From contig JAPPLU010000071.1 in assembly GCA_028874075.1 (NCBI GenBank), positions 1 to 64,000 of the forward strand: a stretch of 64,000 nucleotides of DNA, in the 5' to 3' direction. Below the pieces are notes generated by a model, which had not been told where the DNA came from, made no database searches, and saw only the letters and a program-made list of their open reading frames with translations. The position numbers and the translations under genes are program-made. Positions 35,803 through 44,205 of the stretch are shown in pieces (position 1 is the first letter of the stretch; every line of letters begins with the position of its first letter). Source of the DNA: Chloroflexota bacterium (lineage in GTDB: Bacteria > Chloroflexota > Dehalococcoidia > Lucifugimonadales > UBA3495).

Positions 35803-35863
35803 ACCGATCCAGGAATCGGGCGAAGAGGCCCAAGAGTCCGAGCGAAAAGTAGGGTTCAGGCTG

Positions 35864-36700
35864 TCAGGACTGGCGATTGGGGGCGTAGAGCCAGCCTTCA
35901 AGCAAGACCACGTGATCATAGCCTCCCTCCCCTTCCGCCGGTGGCTTAGGAAAGCGCTCAGGTGATACGGCCCAGAGCGCAGCGGCCACGGCGGCCACAA
36001 TGGAATCAAGAGCGTCGTGGCTGCGTAGGGCCAGATCTTCAAACTCCCCGAATCCGAACTCAATAGGCGGAGCCCGCTCCGGCAGGTCCGTTACTATAGC
36101 CTGTCGCCGCTGTTGGGCTCTGGCTCCCCCCTTATACCCCTTGTAGGGCAGGCCCAGGCGGCGCAGGACCGCGCCGGGCATAACCTCCAGCAACTCGGTA
36201 ATGGCGGCCGAGCAAGTGCGGGAATATTCCCGCAGCGGCGGCACCGAAATGGCATTTTCCGTCTCGCCAAACCACAGGCTGTGCAGCATTTGCATTCCCC
36301 GAAAGGTCATAGGGACCATGATAGGGTTCACCATGTGCAGGCAAGAGTAGCTTTCGGGCGGGTCGCAGGCGCGTTTAGGTTCGCCGTTCATCGACACGAA
36401 CTCGTCCCGCAGGGCAAGGAAATCATCATACTCAAGGGCCGCCGCCGCTACCCACAATTCCGGCATAGACTGACAGCCTGGCGCCCAGAAATCGGCGAAG
36501 CTCCAGGGAGGAGCAAAAGGAAAGTCCAGGGCCGCTACGGTGGGGCCCGAGCGGGATGCCAGGATATCGGTCAACTCACGGCGGGCAACCCTCCGCACAT
36601 CTTCCAAGCGCAAGGAAATGCCCTCCAGCCGGGCGCTGGTCAACCAGGTATTGTTGTCTCCCTTGGCCCCGCTAAAGTCAACCCCCAGTATCTGGACCAT
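35864..36700 (-). CDS. DUF429 domain protein (predicted RNase H-like nuclease)
   Basis: A 278-residue protein of the DUF429 type. The pattern of acidic residues fits the RNase H fold: D8 (ILGVDFSGAKGDN), D in AALDFPFAPP, E in LLEVMPGAVLRRLG, and the C-terminal RSHDALDSIVAAVAAALW. A nuclease role is predicted from fold only. GAAGGTGGGGA precedes the ATG at 36700. The 480-codon antisense frame over the Eis-like gene is not considered real. Confidence 0.82.
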   Translation of the reverse strand: MVQILGVDFSGAKGDNNTWLTSARLEGISLRLEDVRRVARRELTDILASRSGPTVAALDFPFAPPWSFADFWAPGCQSMPELWVAAAALEYDDFLALRDEFVSMNGEPKRACDPPESYSCLHMVNPIMVPMTFRGMQMLHSLWFGETENAISVPPLREYSRTCSAAITELLEVMPGAVLRRLGLPYKGYKGGARAQQRRQAIVTDLPERAPPIEFGFGEFEDLALRSHDALDSIVAAVAAALWAVSPERFPKPPAEGEGGYDHVVLLEGWLYAPNRQS

Positions 36701-36744
36701 TCCCCACCTTCATCAACAATCCCGTGCAATCTGTCCGTTCGTGT

Positions 36745-36773
36745 TTGAATACACCGGCCTGCGGTAGTATAGT
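36745..36773 (+). promoter_or_regulatory. Promoter of the PEP mutase-like gene
   Basis: -35 TTGAAT (36745-36750), 17-nt spacer, -10 TATAGT (36768-36773). Confidence 0.65.
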
Positions 36774-36810
36774 CTTGACCGAGTTCAAGTCCAACTGAAA
36801 GAGGAGAGTT

Positions 36811-37674
36811 ATGAACCTGACTGCACGACGTGAACGCTATCGCGCAATCCTGGCGGGAGACCGGTGCGTCCACCCCGCCTCAGTGTTTGACCCCATTTCC
36901 GCCCGGGCCGCCGAAGACCTGGGATTTGAAGTGGGAATGTTTGCCGGGTCCATCGCATCCGGCACCGTCCTTGGCGCCCCGGACCTGATAGTTTTGACCT
37001 TGACCGAGTTCGCCCAGCAAATTCACCGTATCTGCCGCGCCGGAGACCTGAGCCTGATGGTGGACGCCGACCATGGCTACGGCAATGCCCTGAACGTACG
37101 CCGCACGGTGGAGGAGCTGGAGACGGCCGGTGTTTCCTGTCTGACCATTGAAGACACGCAACTGCCCCTGGGCTTCGGCGCCGCCGGCGAGGGCTCCTTG
37201 ATATCGGTGGAAGAGGGAGTCGGCAAGATGAAGGCCGCGCTGTCCGGACGGCAGGACCCTGCGTTAGTGGTAGCGGGCCGTTCCAGCGCCCTGAGGGTTA
37301 CCGGACTGGAGGATGCCATCAAGCGGGCCAAGGCTTACGAAGCGGCCGGCGTGGACGCCATGTTCCTGGCCGGCGCCCAGACCCGGGCCGAGGTAGAGGC
37401 CGTGGCCGCCGAGGTGAACATTCCCCTGCTGCTGGGCGGCGCCGGTGGCGAACTGGCCGATCTCGACTTCCTTAGCGGCGCTGGCGTCCGCGTTGCCCTA
37501 CAGGGTCACCTTCCCTTCGCCGCCGCGATCAAGGCAGCCTACGACACCATGAAGGCCCTGCGGGAAGGAGTAGCCCCCGCCGACCTGACCGACCAGCTTG
37601 CCTCGCCGGCCCTGATGAGCCAGTTGACCCGCCGAGGAGACTACGACCAGTGGATTGGGGAGTTTTTGAAGTAG
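36811..37674 (+). CDS. Isocitrate lyase/PEP mutase superfamily protein (oxaloacetate decarboxylase-like)
   Basis: A 287-residue TIM barrel of the PEP mutase superfamily. The metal region VDADHGYGNALNVRRTVEELE and the TIEDTQLP strand are present. The catalytic KKCGH-type loop of isocitrate and methylisocitrate lyases is missing, which points to the oxaloacetate decarboxylase or related branch. AGAGGAGAG precedes the ATG. The next gene is a VOC protein 60 bases downstream, likely on the same transcript. Substrate not proven. Confidence 0.85.
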   Translation: MNLTARRERYRAILAGDRCVHPASVFDPISARAAEDLGFEVGMFAGSIASGTVLGAPDLIVLTLTEFAQQIHRICRAGDLSLMVDADHGYGNALNVRRTVEELETAGVSCLTIEDTQLPLGFGAAGEGSLISVEEGVGKMKAALSGRQDPALVVAGRSSALRVTGLEDAIKRAKAYEAAGVDAMFLAGAQTRAEVEAVAAEVNIPLLLGGAGGELADLDFLSGAGVRVALQGHLPFAAAIKAAYDTMKALREGVAPADLTDQLASPALMSQLTRRGDYDQWIGEFLK

Positions 37675-37734
37675 GGTGAAGGATTTCTGAGAACGTCTGG
37701 TATGACCGCGAAAATAAAGAAGGAGGCACACACA

Positions 37735-38127
37735 ATGAACTTTACCCAGAACCACCTGCACTTCCGCAGCGAAGACCCCGATGCCGCCGCCAGGTTTTAT
37801 TGCGACAACTTTGGCGCCGTAGTTGTGGCTGAGCGGCCCCTGTCCACCACCAAATCCATAATCCTGGAACTGAACGACAGGCCCTTGATGACCATTTCCG
37901 GTCGGGCTGAAGGGGAGGACCCAGTGCCGGGCTCCACCGACCCCCGGTACGGCCTGGACCACTTTGGTTTCGAGGTGGACGATATGGAGGCGGCCGCGGC
38001 CAACTTCCGCTCCAACGGCGTTCATTTCATCTGTGAGCCGTGGACTATGCCCTCGGGCTCCATGGTCGCGTTTATCGAGGCGCCCGACCACGTCAGCGTG
38101 GAGATCATCCAGCGACCCAGCGCCTGA
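37735..38127 (+). CDS. VOC family protein (1)
   Basis: A 130-residue vicinal-oxygen-chelate protein. It begins MNFTQNHLHFRSEDPDAAARFYCDNFGA, with LDHFGFEVDDMEAAAANFRSNG and MVAFIEAPDHVSVEIIQR. Histidine and glutamate positions expected to bind metal are in these blocks. Members include glyoxalase I, dioxygenases and isomerases. AAGGAGG lies nine bases upstream of the ATG at 37735. It resembles the VOC gene at 63347 in length and ending, suggesting paralogues. Confidence 0.9.
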   Translation: MNFTQNHLHFRSEDPDAAARFYCDNFGAVVVAERPLSTTKSIILELNDRPLMTISGRAEGEDPVPGSTDPRYGLDHFGFEVDDMEAAAANFRSNGVHFICEPWTMPSGSMVAFIEAPDHVSVEIIQRPSA

Positions 38128-38162
38128 CCAACAGCTATCTGGCCAGCGGGTCAATAAGTTGG

Positions 38163-38186
38163 GGGGGCGGTTTCTTCTCCGCCCCC
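38163..38186. terminator. G/C-rich hairpin between convergent genes
   Basis: GGGGGCGG/CCGCCCCC stem (38163-38170 with 38179-38186), 8-nt loop. No clear T tract on either strand. Confidence 0.5.
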
Positions 38187-38220
38187 TCAGCACTTGCAGA
38201 CCGCTTGGCGCAGTTTGTAT

Positions 38221-38634
38221 CTACAGTCCCAATGCCTCCAATCCTACCCGGGACAAGTCTTCATCAGACTGGCCGCTGGGATAGCCGCCCACGCCGATGC
38301 CGCCCAGGATTACCCCGTCCTTGATGATTACCAGGCCGCCCTGCCCGTGGGTCAGGTTGGGGTCGCCCATCTCGCTTATGCTGCGGCCCTGGCTGTGCAT
38401 TCGCTCGGCGTTGGCGCCCGTGTCGGTGCCCATAATGGCAGCAGTGTATGCCTTGCGCAGGGCATGGCGACGACTGAACAAACGCAGGTTGTCCATCTTG
38501 GAATAGGCTTCCAGGTTCCCGGTACTGTCTACTATGGCCATGGCCACCGGCGCGTCGGGAGTCTCCAGGGCTTTGGCCATCATGGCATCCATTGCCGCCT
38601 TTATCTGTTCCCTCTTCAAAGTCGTGTCGGGCAT
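38221..38634 (-). CDS. GlcG/HbpS family heme-binding-like protein
   Basis: A 137-residue protein of the GlcG/HbpS fold, with DAPVAMAIVDSTGNLEAYSKMDN, the KAYTAAIMG helix, and VIIKDGVILGGIGVGGYPSGQSDEDLSRVGLEAL near the end. HbpS binds heme in Streptomyces; GlcG sits in glycolate operons. The role here is not established. ATG at 38634 has GGAGGC nine bases upstream; the longer frame to 38712 is not needed. Downstream of the HpcH/HpaI gene on the same strand. Confidence 0.88.
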   Translation of the reverse strand: MPDTTLKREQIKAAMDAMMAKALETPDAPVAMAIVDSTGNLEAYSKMDNLRLFSRRHALRKAYTAAIMGTDTGANAERMHSQGRSISEMGDPNLTHGQGGLVIIKDGVILGGIGVGGYPSGQSDEDLSRVGLEALGL

Positions 38635-38756
38635 GATATTGCCTCCGTTCTTGTTGTTTTTTCCTTCACAAAGAGGAACGGAGACTCGGAGGCGATCCGA
38701 GAACCTCGCCAAATATTCCGATCCCCCGCTTCTCTCTGTTGAAAGTGCTGACTCAG

Positions 38757-39530
38757 CTAAACCGCCAGCGCCTCGTCCACCCGCTTGCGGAAATCCTCTG
38801 CGGCCAGGCGCATCAACCCCTGGGAAGACACGGTCACAAAGTTGGCGCCCAGCTTGACGAACTCGGCCACCCCGGCGGCGTCTGCCGGGTTATTGCCGCC
38901 CACGCCCACGTTCTTGCCGGCGGCCCGCACCCGAGGGATTACCTCGCCCATCACTCGGCGCACCTCCGACACGGGCGGGAATCCCATACTCTGGCCCAGG
39001 TCGGAGGCGGCCACGTGCAGAACGTCGGCGCCGGGAACTGCCAGGATTTGGTCCAGGTTGTTCACGGCTTCCACTTCCTCCACCATGGGAATGACCAGAA
39101 GCTGGGAGTTGACCCAGTTGGTGGACTCGTCCCTGGTAACACCCACACCATAGTCGTGGGCACGGCCGCCGCCCATGCCCCGGCGGCCATCAGGGAAATA
39201 ACGCGCGGAGCGGGCCACTCCGGCGGCCTGCTCACCGCTGTTAACGTGGGGCACTATTATCCCTTGCAGACCCCGGTCGAGGAAGCGCAGAATGGTAGAT
39301 TCCTCGCCGTTGGGGATTCGGGCTATGGGGGTTATGCCGAAGGACTCGGCAGCCCGGACCATGTGCTCCACCTGGTCCAGATTCATGGGACCGTGCTCGC
39401 AGTCGATCATCACGAAGTCATAACCAACGGCGCCGAAAATCTCAACCAGGTCTGGAGCGTAGCGGGTTATGATGGCTCCAAAGACCACATCGCCAGCTGC
39501 CAGCTTGGCCTTGGTAGTATTAGTCTGCAT
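38757..39530 (-). CDS. HpcH/HpaI aldolase family protein
   Basis: A 257-residue class II aldolase-like TIM barrel. It has GYDFVMIDCEHGPMNLDQV, ARIPNGEESTILRFLDRGLQGIIVPHV and the metal-binding MVEEVEAV segment. The family cleaves 4-hydroxy-2-oxo acids to pyruvate or a related keto acid, e.g. the last step of homoprotocatechuate degradation. GGGAGGC precedes the ATG. Together with the hydratase near 22 kb it could act on meta-cleavage products, but they are not in one operon. Confidence 0.9.
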   Translation of the reverse strand: MQTNTTKAKLAAGDVVFGAIITRYAPDLVEIFGAVGYDFVMIDCEHGPMNLDQVEHMVRAAESFGITPIARIPNGEESTILRFLDRGLQGIIVPHVNSGEQAAGVARSARYFPDGRRGMGGGRAHDYGVGVTRDESTNWVNSQLLVIPMVEEVEAVNNLDQILAVPGADVLHVAASDLGQSMGFPPVSEVRRVMGEVIPRVRAAGKNVGVGGNNPADAAGVAEFVKLGANFVTVSSQGLMRLAAEDFRKRVDEALAV

Positions 39531-39629
39531 AACTTTGCCTCCCTTTGGGATGGGTAGCTTGGGCGATTATATGGCGCATAGCAAGGGCTGGCAATGGCGG
39601 GCATCGACCAACAGGCCACGCCGAAAAGA

Positions 39630-39658
39630 TTGTGGACGGCCCATTCAGGCCATACTAT
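39630..39658 (+). promoter_or_regulatory. Promoter of the aldo/keto reductase gene
   Basis: -35 TTGTGG (39630-39635), 17-nt spacer, -10 TACTAT (39653-39658). Confidence 0.5.
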
Positions 39659-39690
39659 TAGGTAAGAGAAGTGCTGACAGGTGAAAGGCA

Positions 39691-40677
39691 ATGGAAAATC
39701 GCCCCCTGGGTAATACCGGGCTAAATGTATCGGAAATAGGGTTCGGCTGCGGAAACGTGGGCGGCCTGATGATCCGCGGGGAACACAGCGACCAGGTGCG
39801 GGCGGTGGCTCGGGCCATGGACCTCGGCATCAACTATTTCGACACCGCGTCATCCTACGGCAATGGCCAGTCGGAAACCAACCTGGGCCGGGTTCTGAAG
39901 GAACTGGCAGCGGACGTCTATGTGGGCACCAAGTTCCGGGTTACCACCCACCAACCGGGGCAGATAAAGGGCAACGTCATTGCCTCGGTGGAAGACAGCC
40001 TGGGCAGACTGCAGCGGGAACAGGTGGATCTGATCCAGATGCACAACCACGTGGAGACCGTGGGCGAGGGAGGGTCGGTCTCCCCCGAAGAAGCTCTGGG
40101 GGAGGTAGTGGACGCTCTACAGGAACTTCGCCAGCAGGGAAAGGTAAGGTTCTGGGGCATGACGGCCGTTGGTGAAGCCGCCGCCCTGCACCACATCATA
40201 GGTTCCAGGGCGCTGAACACCATTCAATCGGTCTACAATCTGATAAACCCCAGCGCGGGATATACGGTGCCGGCCGGGTTTGATATGCCTGATTATGGAA
40301 ACCAGATTGGCTTGGCATCAGCCAACGGCATGGGGGTGCTGGTTATCCGGGTACTGGCGGCGGGAGCGTTGAGTGGAGAGGACGCACGCCACCCCGTAGC
40401 CGTTCCCAGCGTCGCGCCCATCGGCTCAGGCCGGGACTATGGGCAAGACCAGACCAGGGCAGAGGAATTCAGGTTCCTGGTCCAGGAAGGCCACACTACC
40501 AGCCTGGTGGAGGCGTCGCTGCGGTTCGCCCTGAACAACCCCGGGGTGAGCAGCGTCCTGGTAGGGTATTCGAGCATGGAGCACCTGGAACAGGCCGTCC
40601 AATACGCCTCCAAGGGGCCGCTGCCACCCGAGGTCCTGGCCCGTTTGCCGGAAGCGTGGGCCGGCTTTACGGGCTAA
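39691..40677 (+). CDS. Aldo/keto reductase
   Basis: A 328-residue NADPH-dependent AKR barrel. The catalytic tetrad is complete: D51, Y56, K81 and H118 (NYFDTASSYGNG, VGTKFR, LIQMHNH). It begins MENRPLGNTGLNVSEIGFG as usual. It would reduce aldehydes or ketones; the substrate is unknown. AGGTGAAAGG precedes the ATG. The next gene starts 44 bases downstream and may be cotranscribed. Confidence 0.93.
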   Translation: MENRPLGNTGLNVSEIGFGCGNVGGLMIRGEHSDQVRAVARAMDLGINYFDTASSYGNGQSETNLGRVLKELAADVYVGTKFRVTTHQPGQIKGNVIASVEDSLGRLQREQVDLIQMHNHVETVGEGGSVSPEEALGEVVDALQELRQQGKVRFWGMTAVGEAAALHHIIGSRALNTIQSVYNLINPSAGYTVPAGFDMPDYGNQIGLASANGMGVLVIRVLAAGALSGEDARHPVAVPSVAPIGSGRDYGQDQTRAEEFRFLVQEGHTTSLVEASLRFALNNPGVSSVLVGYSSMEHLEQAVQYASKGPLPPEVLARLPEAWAGFTG

Positions 40678-40721
40678 GTGGCCGGCTCCAAGGCGGAATA
40701 TAGTGGGTAAGGAGGCTCCAA

Positions 40722-41324
40722 ATGACTTCAAACTCCCTTATTACGATACCGGCCCGAAAGGGAAAGGCGGCCTATGTCGCTGCGGGCCAGTCAGTCAAAG
40801 TAATCAACACCCACGGGCAGCAAGTGGTGGACACCTGGGCCTTCAGGCAGGATAACTTGACCGAGTTTATGTCAATGGAGCACTCCCGTACATCCATTGG
40901 AAGGATAATGCCGCTACTGGGTCAGTCCATGGTTACCAACCGGCGGCGCCCCATTCTGACCGTTGTGGGCGACACGTCGGGCGGGATTCATGACACCCTG
41001 CTGGCCGCATGTGACCCGTACCGGTATGAGTTTCTGGGCTGCACCGAATACCACGACAACTGCACCGATAACCTGGCAGCGGCCCTGGCGGAACTGGGCT
41101 TGGAACCGCCGGAAACGCCCAGCCCGTGGAACCTCTTCATGAACATACCGGTAGCGGCGGACAACAGCCTGGACTTCAAGCCCCCGGTCTCGGGCCCCGG
41201 CGATTACGTAACCCTGCGGGCGGAGATGGACCTGGTGGTGGCATTCTCCGCCTGTCCCCAGGACATGGTGCCCATCAATGGGGTGGACTGTATCCCAACG
41301 GAGGCTCATTTCCATGTAGAGTAG
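40722..41324 (+). CDS. DUF1989 (urea carboxylase-associated) family protein
   Basis: A 200-residue protein. The segments IPARKGKAAYVAAGQSVKVINTHGQQVVDTWAF, FMSMEHSRTSI and the C-rich EYHDNCTDNLAAAL and ACPQDMVPING blocks match DUF1989 proteins. Relatives accompany urea or guanidine carboxylases, and some bind zinc through these Cys/His residues. No urea carboxylase is nearby, so the link is only by family. AAGGAGG precedes the ATG. Confidence 0.82.
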   Translation: MTSNSLITIPARKGKAAYVAAGQSVKVINTHGQQVVDTWAFRQDNLTEFMSMEHSRTSIGRIMPLLGQSMVTNRRRPILTVVGDTSGGIHDTLLAACDPYRYEFLGCTEYHDNCTDNLAAALAELGLEPPETPSPWNLFMNIPVAADNSLDFKPPVSGPGDYVTLRAEMDLVVAFSACPQDMVPINGVDCIPTEAHFHVE

Positions 41325-41685
41325 GCCACGGAACTAAACCTGTGCCAGGGCAGGATGAGTATTTGGCAATATGGCTCCAACCCCTGGCCAACAGAGTTGG
41401 GGCGATTAGCATTTTGCCCTACTCCGGCAGGCCGTACCCTCAAATTGCCGGATTCGGCTCGAGGTTGATTCAGGGTGCGGCAAGGTCTCATCGGCATTAC
41501 TCAAACTTGATATGCATCTCGCACCCCGGCTTCGGTTTCGGCCTCGGGAACAATGGGCAACACGCGCAAACCTGGCCATTTGAACGACCACTGGGATTCC
41601 CCTCGTATTCTGCCCGGACTGTTATACTGGGGTGGTTTCATATTCCGACTATCGTCTGTTCAAGTCATTAAGGAGAGGTATCGCC
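41325..41685. promoter_or_regulatory. Intergenic region with an extended -10 before the FIST gene
   Basis: 361 bases without a supported gene. An extended -10 TGTTATACT (TATACT at 41623-41628) lies about 58 bases before the FIST start; the -35 is weak. Confidence 0.4.
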
Positions 41686-42882
41686 ATGAAGTGGGCCTCC
41701 GCGATTTCCGAGAAACCTTCGGTGGAGTCGGCCATTGACGAATGCATTGCCAGCCTTCAGAACCAGCTGGGCGAGTCGGAGCCGGACTTGGCCGTGGTTT
41801 TCGCTTCTTCCCATTTCCATCAGAATTACGAGGCCATTCCCCAGCTTGTCCGCCAGGGATTGGGCAGCGGAGATTCGTCACCAATGGTCCTGGGATGCTC
41901 GGGCGGCGGAATCATCGGCAACGGACAGGAGGTGGAACAGAGTCCCGCCCTGTCCATTACTGCAGCTTCTCTACCCGACGTTACGCTGACACCGTTTCAC
42001 CTGGCCAGCGATTCCCTGCCGGACCTGGACGCCGGTCCCGCTTCCTGGGTGGAACTGTTAAAGGTAAGCCCAGCCGACGCGCCCCAGTTCGTACTGCTGG
42101 CCGATCCCTATTCCTTCCCAATTCAGAACCTGATCCTGGGAATGGACTTCGCCTTTGCCAACGCCGCCAAGATCGGGGGCCTGGCCAGCGGGGGGCAGCA
42201 ACAGGGTGGCAATGCCCTGTTCCTGGGTCACCGGGTACATCGCTCCGGAGCCGTGGGAGTCGCCCTGCACGGCAACATCACTATCGACACCGTAGTGGCC
42301 CAGGGATGCCGGCCCATTGGGCAGCCCATGCGAATAACCCAGAGCAGCCGCAATCTACTGGAATCCTTGGACGGCGAGACTCCCCTGAATGTCTTGCGGT
42401 CCCTGTTCCCCACTCTATCGGAACGAGACCAGGGACTGATGCGCCACTCCCTGTTCCTGGGCGTGGTGATGGACGAGTTCATTGACGAACCGCAACAGGG
42501 CGACTTCCTTATTCGCAACGTGATGGGGATGGACGACCGCAGCGGGTCGCTGGCCATCGGAGAAATGCTGAAGGAAGGCCAACTGGTCCAGTTCCACCTT
42601 CGCGACGCCGACACTTCAGCCCAGGACCTGGCAGCGGTTCTTGAGCGGTACGCCGGCGATAACCGGGAGAACGATGTGCATGGGGCGCTCCTGTTCTCCT
42701 GCCTTGGCAGGGGCCAGTACCTGTATGGGCGACCCAACCATGACACCGAACTGTTCCGGGACAAGCTGGGCGCCGTGCCTCTGGGCGGCTTCTTCTGCAA
42801 CGGGGAAATTGGCCCGGTGAGCGGCACTACCTTCCTGCACGGCTACACCAGCTCCTTTGGCATTTTCCGACCCAGGATGTAG
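41686..42882 (+). CDS. FIST domain sensor protein
   Basis: A 398-residue protein with FIST N domain (PDLAVVFASSHFHQNYEAIPQLVRQGLG to about residue 210) and FIST C domain (GDFLIRNVMGMDDRSGSLAIGEML, HGALLFSCLGRG, GAVPLGGFFCNGEIGPVSG). FIST is an intracellular sensory module thought to bind small ligands such as amino acids. No output domain is attached. AAGGAGAGG precedes the ATG at 41686. A signal-less periplasmic-binding-type protein follows 42 bases later, which suggests a two-part sensor. Confidence 0.9.
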   Translation: MKWASAISEKPSVESAIDECIASLQNQLGESEPDLAVVFASSHFHQNYEAIPQLVRQGLGSGDSSPMVLGCSGGGIIGNGQEVEQSPALSITAASLPDVTLTPFHLASDSLPDLDAGPASWVELLKVSPADAPQFVLLADPYSFPIQNLILGMDFAFANAAKIGGLASGGQQQGGNALFLGHRVHRSGAVGVALHGNITIDTVVAQGCRPIGQPMRITQSSRNLLESLDGETPLNVLRSLFPTLSERDQGLMRHSLFLGVVMDEFIDEPQQGDFLIRNVMGMDDRSGSLAIGEMLKEGQLVQFHLRDADTSAQDLAAVLERYAGDNRENDVHGALLFSCLGRGQYLYGRPNHDTELFRDKLGAVPLGGFFCNGEIGPVSGTTFLHGYTSSFGIFRPRM

Positions 42883-42923
42883 CGGCGAACTGCGGGTGAT
42901 AGAGGGCGGCCATTGGCCCCGTC

Positions 42924-44075
42924 ATGCCTCCTGTCAAAGTCGGAATACCCATCTCTTTGACGGGCCAGTTTCGGACGCAGGGCCGTCAAGCCCTGGCTGG
43001 ACTGAAAGTTTGGGTGGATGGCGTGAATCAGGCCGGCGGCCTGGCCGCTGACGGTCTCATTTACCGCGTTGAACTGGTCCACTACGACGATGCTAGCCTT
43101 GCCGAAAGGGCAGCGGCAGCCACTCGGAAATTGATCCGGGAAGATCGGGTTGACCTCCTTTTTGGCCCCTATTCCAGCGGCCTGACCCGTGTTGCAGCGG
43201 AAGTGGCGGAGCAGGAGGGTCAGCTACTCTGGAACCAGGGCGGAGCTTCAGAGGCCATTTACCAGCCCGGCCGCCGGGTTGTGGGCATACTGTCCGGGGC
43301 GCGGGAGTACCTGTCAGCCTTGCCCCAGCTCTTGAAGCAAGCCGATTCAACGGCCGTCACCTTTGCCATTGCCAGGTGCTCCGCCGGGGCCTTTCCGAAA
43401 CAGGTAAGCGAAGGATTTGAAACGGCGGCCCTGGGCCTGGGTTTCACCAGGGTAGCTCACCTGGAGTTTCCGCCGGAACAGAGCCGCTTTACAGACCTTG
43501 CCCAACAGTTGGCTGAAGCGCACCCGGACCTACTTCTATTAGTTGGCAGAATTCGGCACGACATTGCACTGGCAAGAGCGTTGATATCCAGTTGGGCCGG
43601 TGGGGGGAGACCAAAAGTTGCTGCAGTGGTGGCTGCGCCCATCGACCGGTTCAGGGAAGAACTTGGACCCGATGCGGAGGGCTTCTTAGGGCCGAGCCAG
43701 TGGGAAGCCCCGGCTCTCGAGTCGACTTTCCATGCGCTCGCTGACTACTTCGGTCCGTCCCCTGCCCAGGCTTTGTCGTCTTTGACCGGGGCGGGCATCG
43801 ATGCGGGTCTTCCCGTCGATTATCCCATGGCACAGGCCTACGCAGCCGGGCTGGTGGCCCAGCGCTGCGTGGAAGAGGCCGGAAGTCTGGAACCGGTTGC
43901 GCTGCGTGAAACCGCCGCGCGCCTTGACTTCCACACTTTTTTTGGAAGATTCAAGATAGACCCGGATACAGGAAGGCAAGTGGGACGGTCGGTCTTTCTG
44001 GTGCAGTGGCAGCAAGGATCTAAGGTGGTAATCTGGCCTCCGGAACTAGCACAAGGGAAGCTATTGAGTCTGTAG
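42924..44075 (+). CDS. Periplasmic-binding-protein-like (family 6) protein without signal peptide
   Basis: A 383-residue protein of the Leu/Ile/Val-binding (Peripla_BP_6) type. It opens MPPVKVGIPISLTGQFRTQGRQALAGLKVWVDGVNQAGG and contains LLFGPYSSGLTRVAAEVAEQ. No signal peptide or lipobox is present, so it should stay in the cytoplasm like AmiC-type ligand sensors. Adjacent to a FIST gene, it may sense an amide or amino acid. No transport genes are nearby. No clear ribosome binding site precedes the ATG. The ligand is unknown. Confidence 0.85.
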   Translation: MPPVKVGIPISLTGQFRTQGRQALAGLKVWVDGVNQAGGLAADGLIYRVELVHYDDASLAERAAAATRKLIREDRVDLLFGPYSSGLTRVAAEVAEQEGQLLWNQGGASEAIYQPGRRVVGILSGAREYLSALPQLLKQADSTAVTFAIARCSAGAFPKQVSEGFETAALGLGFTRVAHLEFPPEQSRFTDLAQQLAEAHPDLLLLVGRIRHDIALARALISSWAGGGRPKVAAVVAAPIDRFREELGPDAEGFLGPSQWEAPALESTFHALADYFGPSPAQALSSLTGAGIDAGLPVDYPMAQAYAAGLVAQRCVEEAGSLEPVALRETAARLDFHTFFGRFKIDPDTGRQVGRSVFLVQWQQGSKVVIWPPELAQGKLLSL

Positions 44076-44106
44076 GAGGTTAGCCGGGAGTCTCTTCTGC
44101 GAACAG

Positions 44107-44140
44107 AGGGGCGGCCCCAAATTGGGCGCCGCCCCTTTTT
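44107..44140 (+). terminator. Rho-independent terminator after the binding-protein-like gene
   Basis: A 9-bp stem (44107-44115 with 44128-44136) extended by CCC/GGG with one bulge, then TTTTT. Strong terminator, 32 bases after the stop. Confidence 0.85.
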
Positions 44141-44205
44141 CGGCTTCTTGCAACCATATTTCGATGCCACGGAGCTTTTCAAGAGAACCAGGAAATATAG
44201 CCCTC

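Noticed and set aside
34621..36063. 480-codon open frame on the minus strand
   Set aside because: It is antisense to the recognised Eis-like acetyltransferase, shows no family features, and mirrors the GC-rich codon pattern of the real gene.
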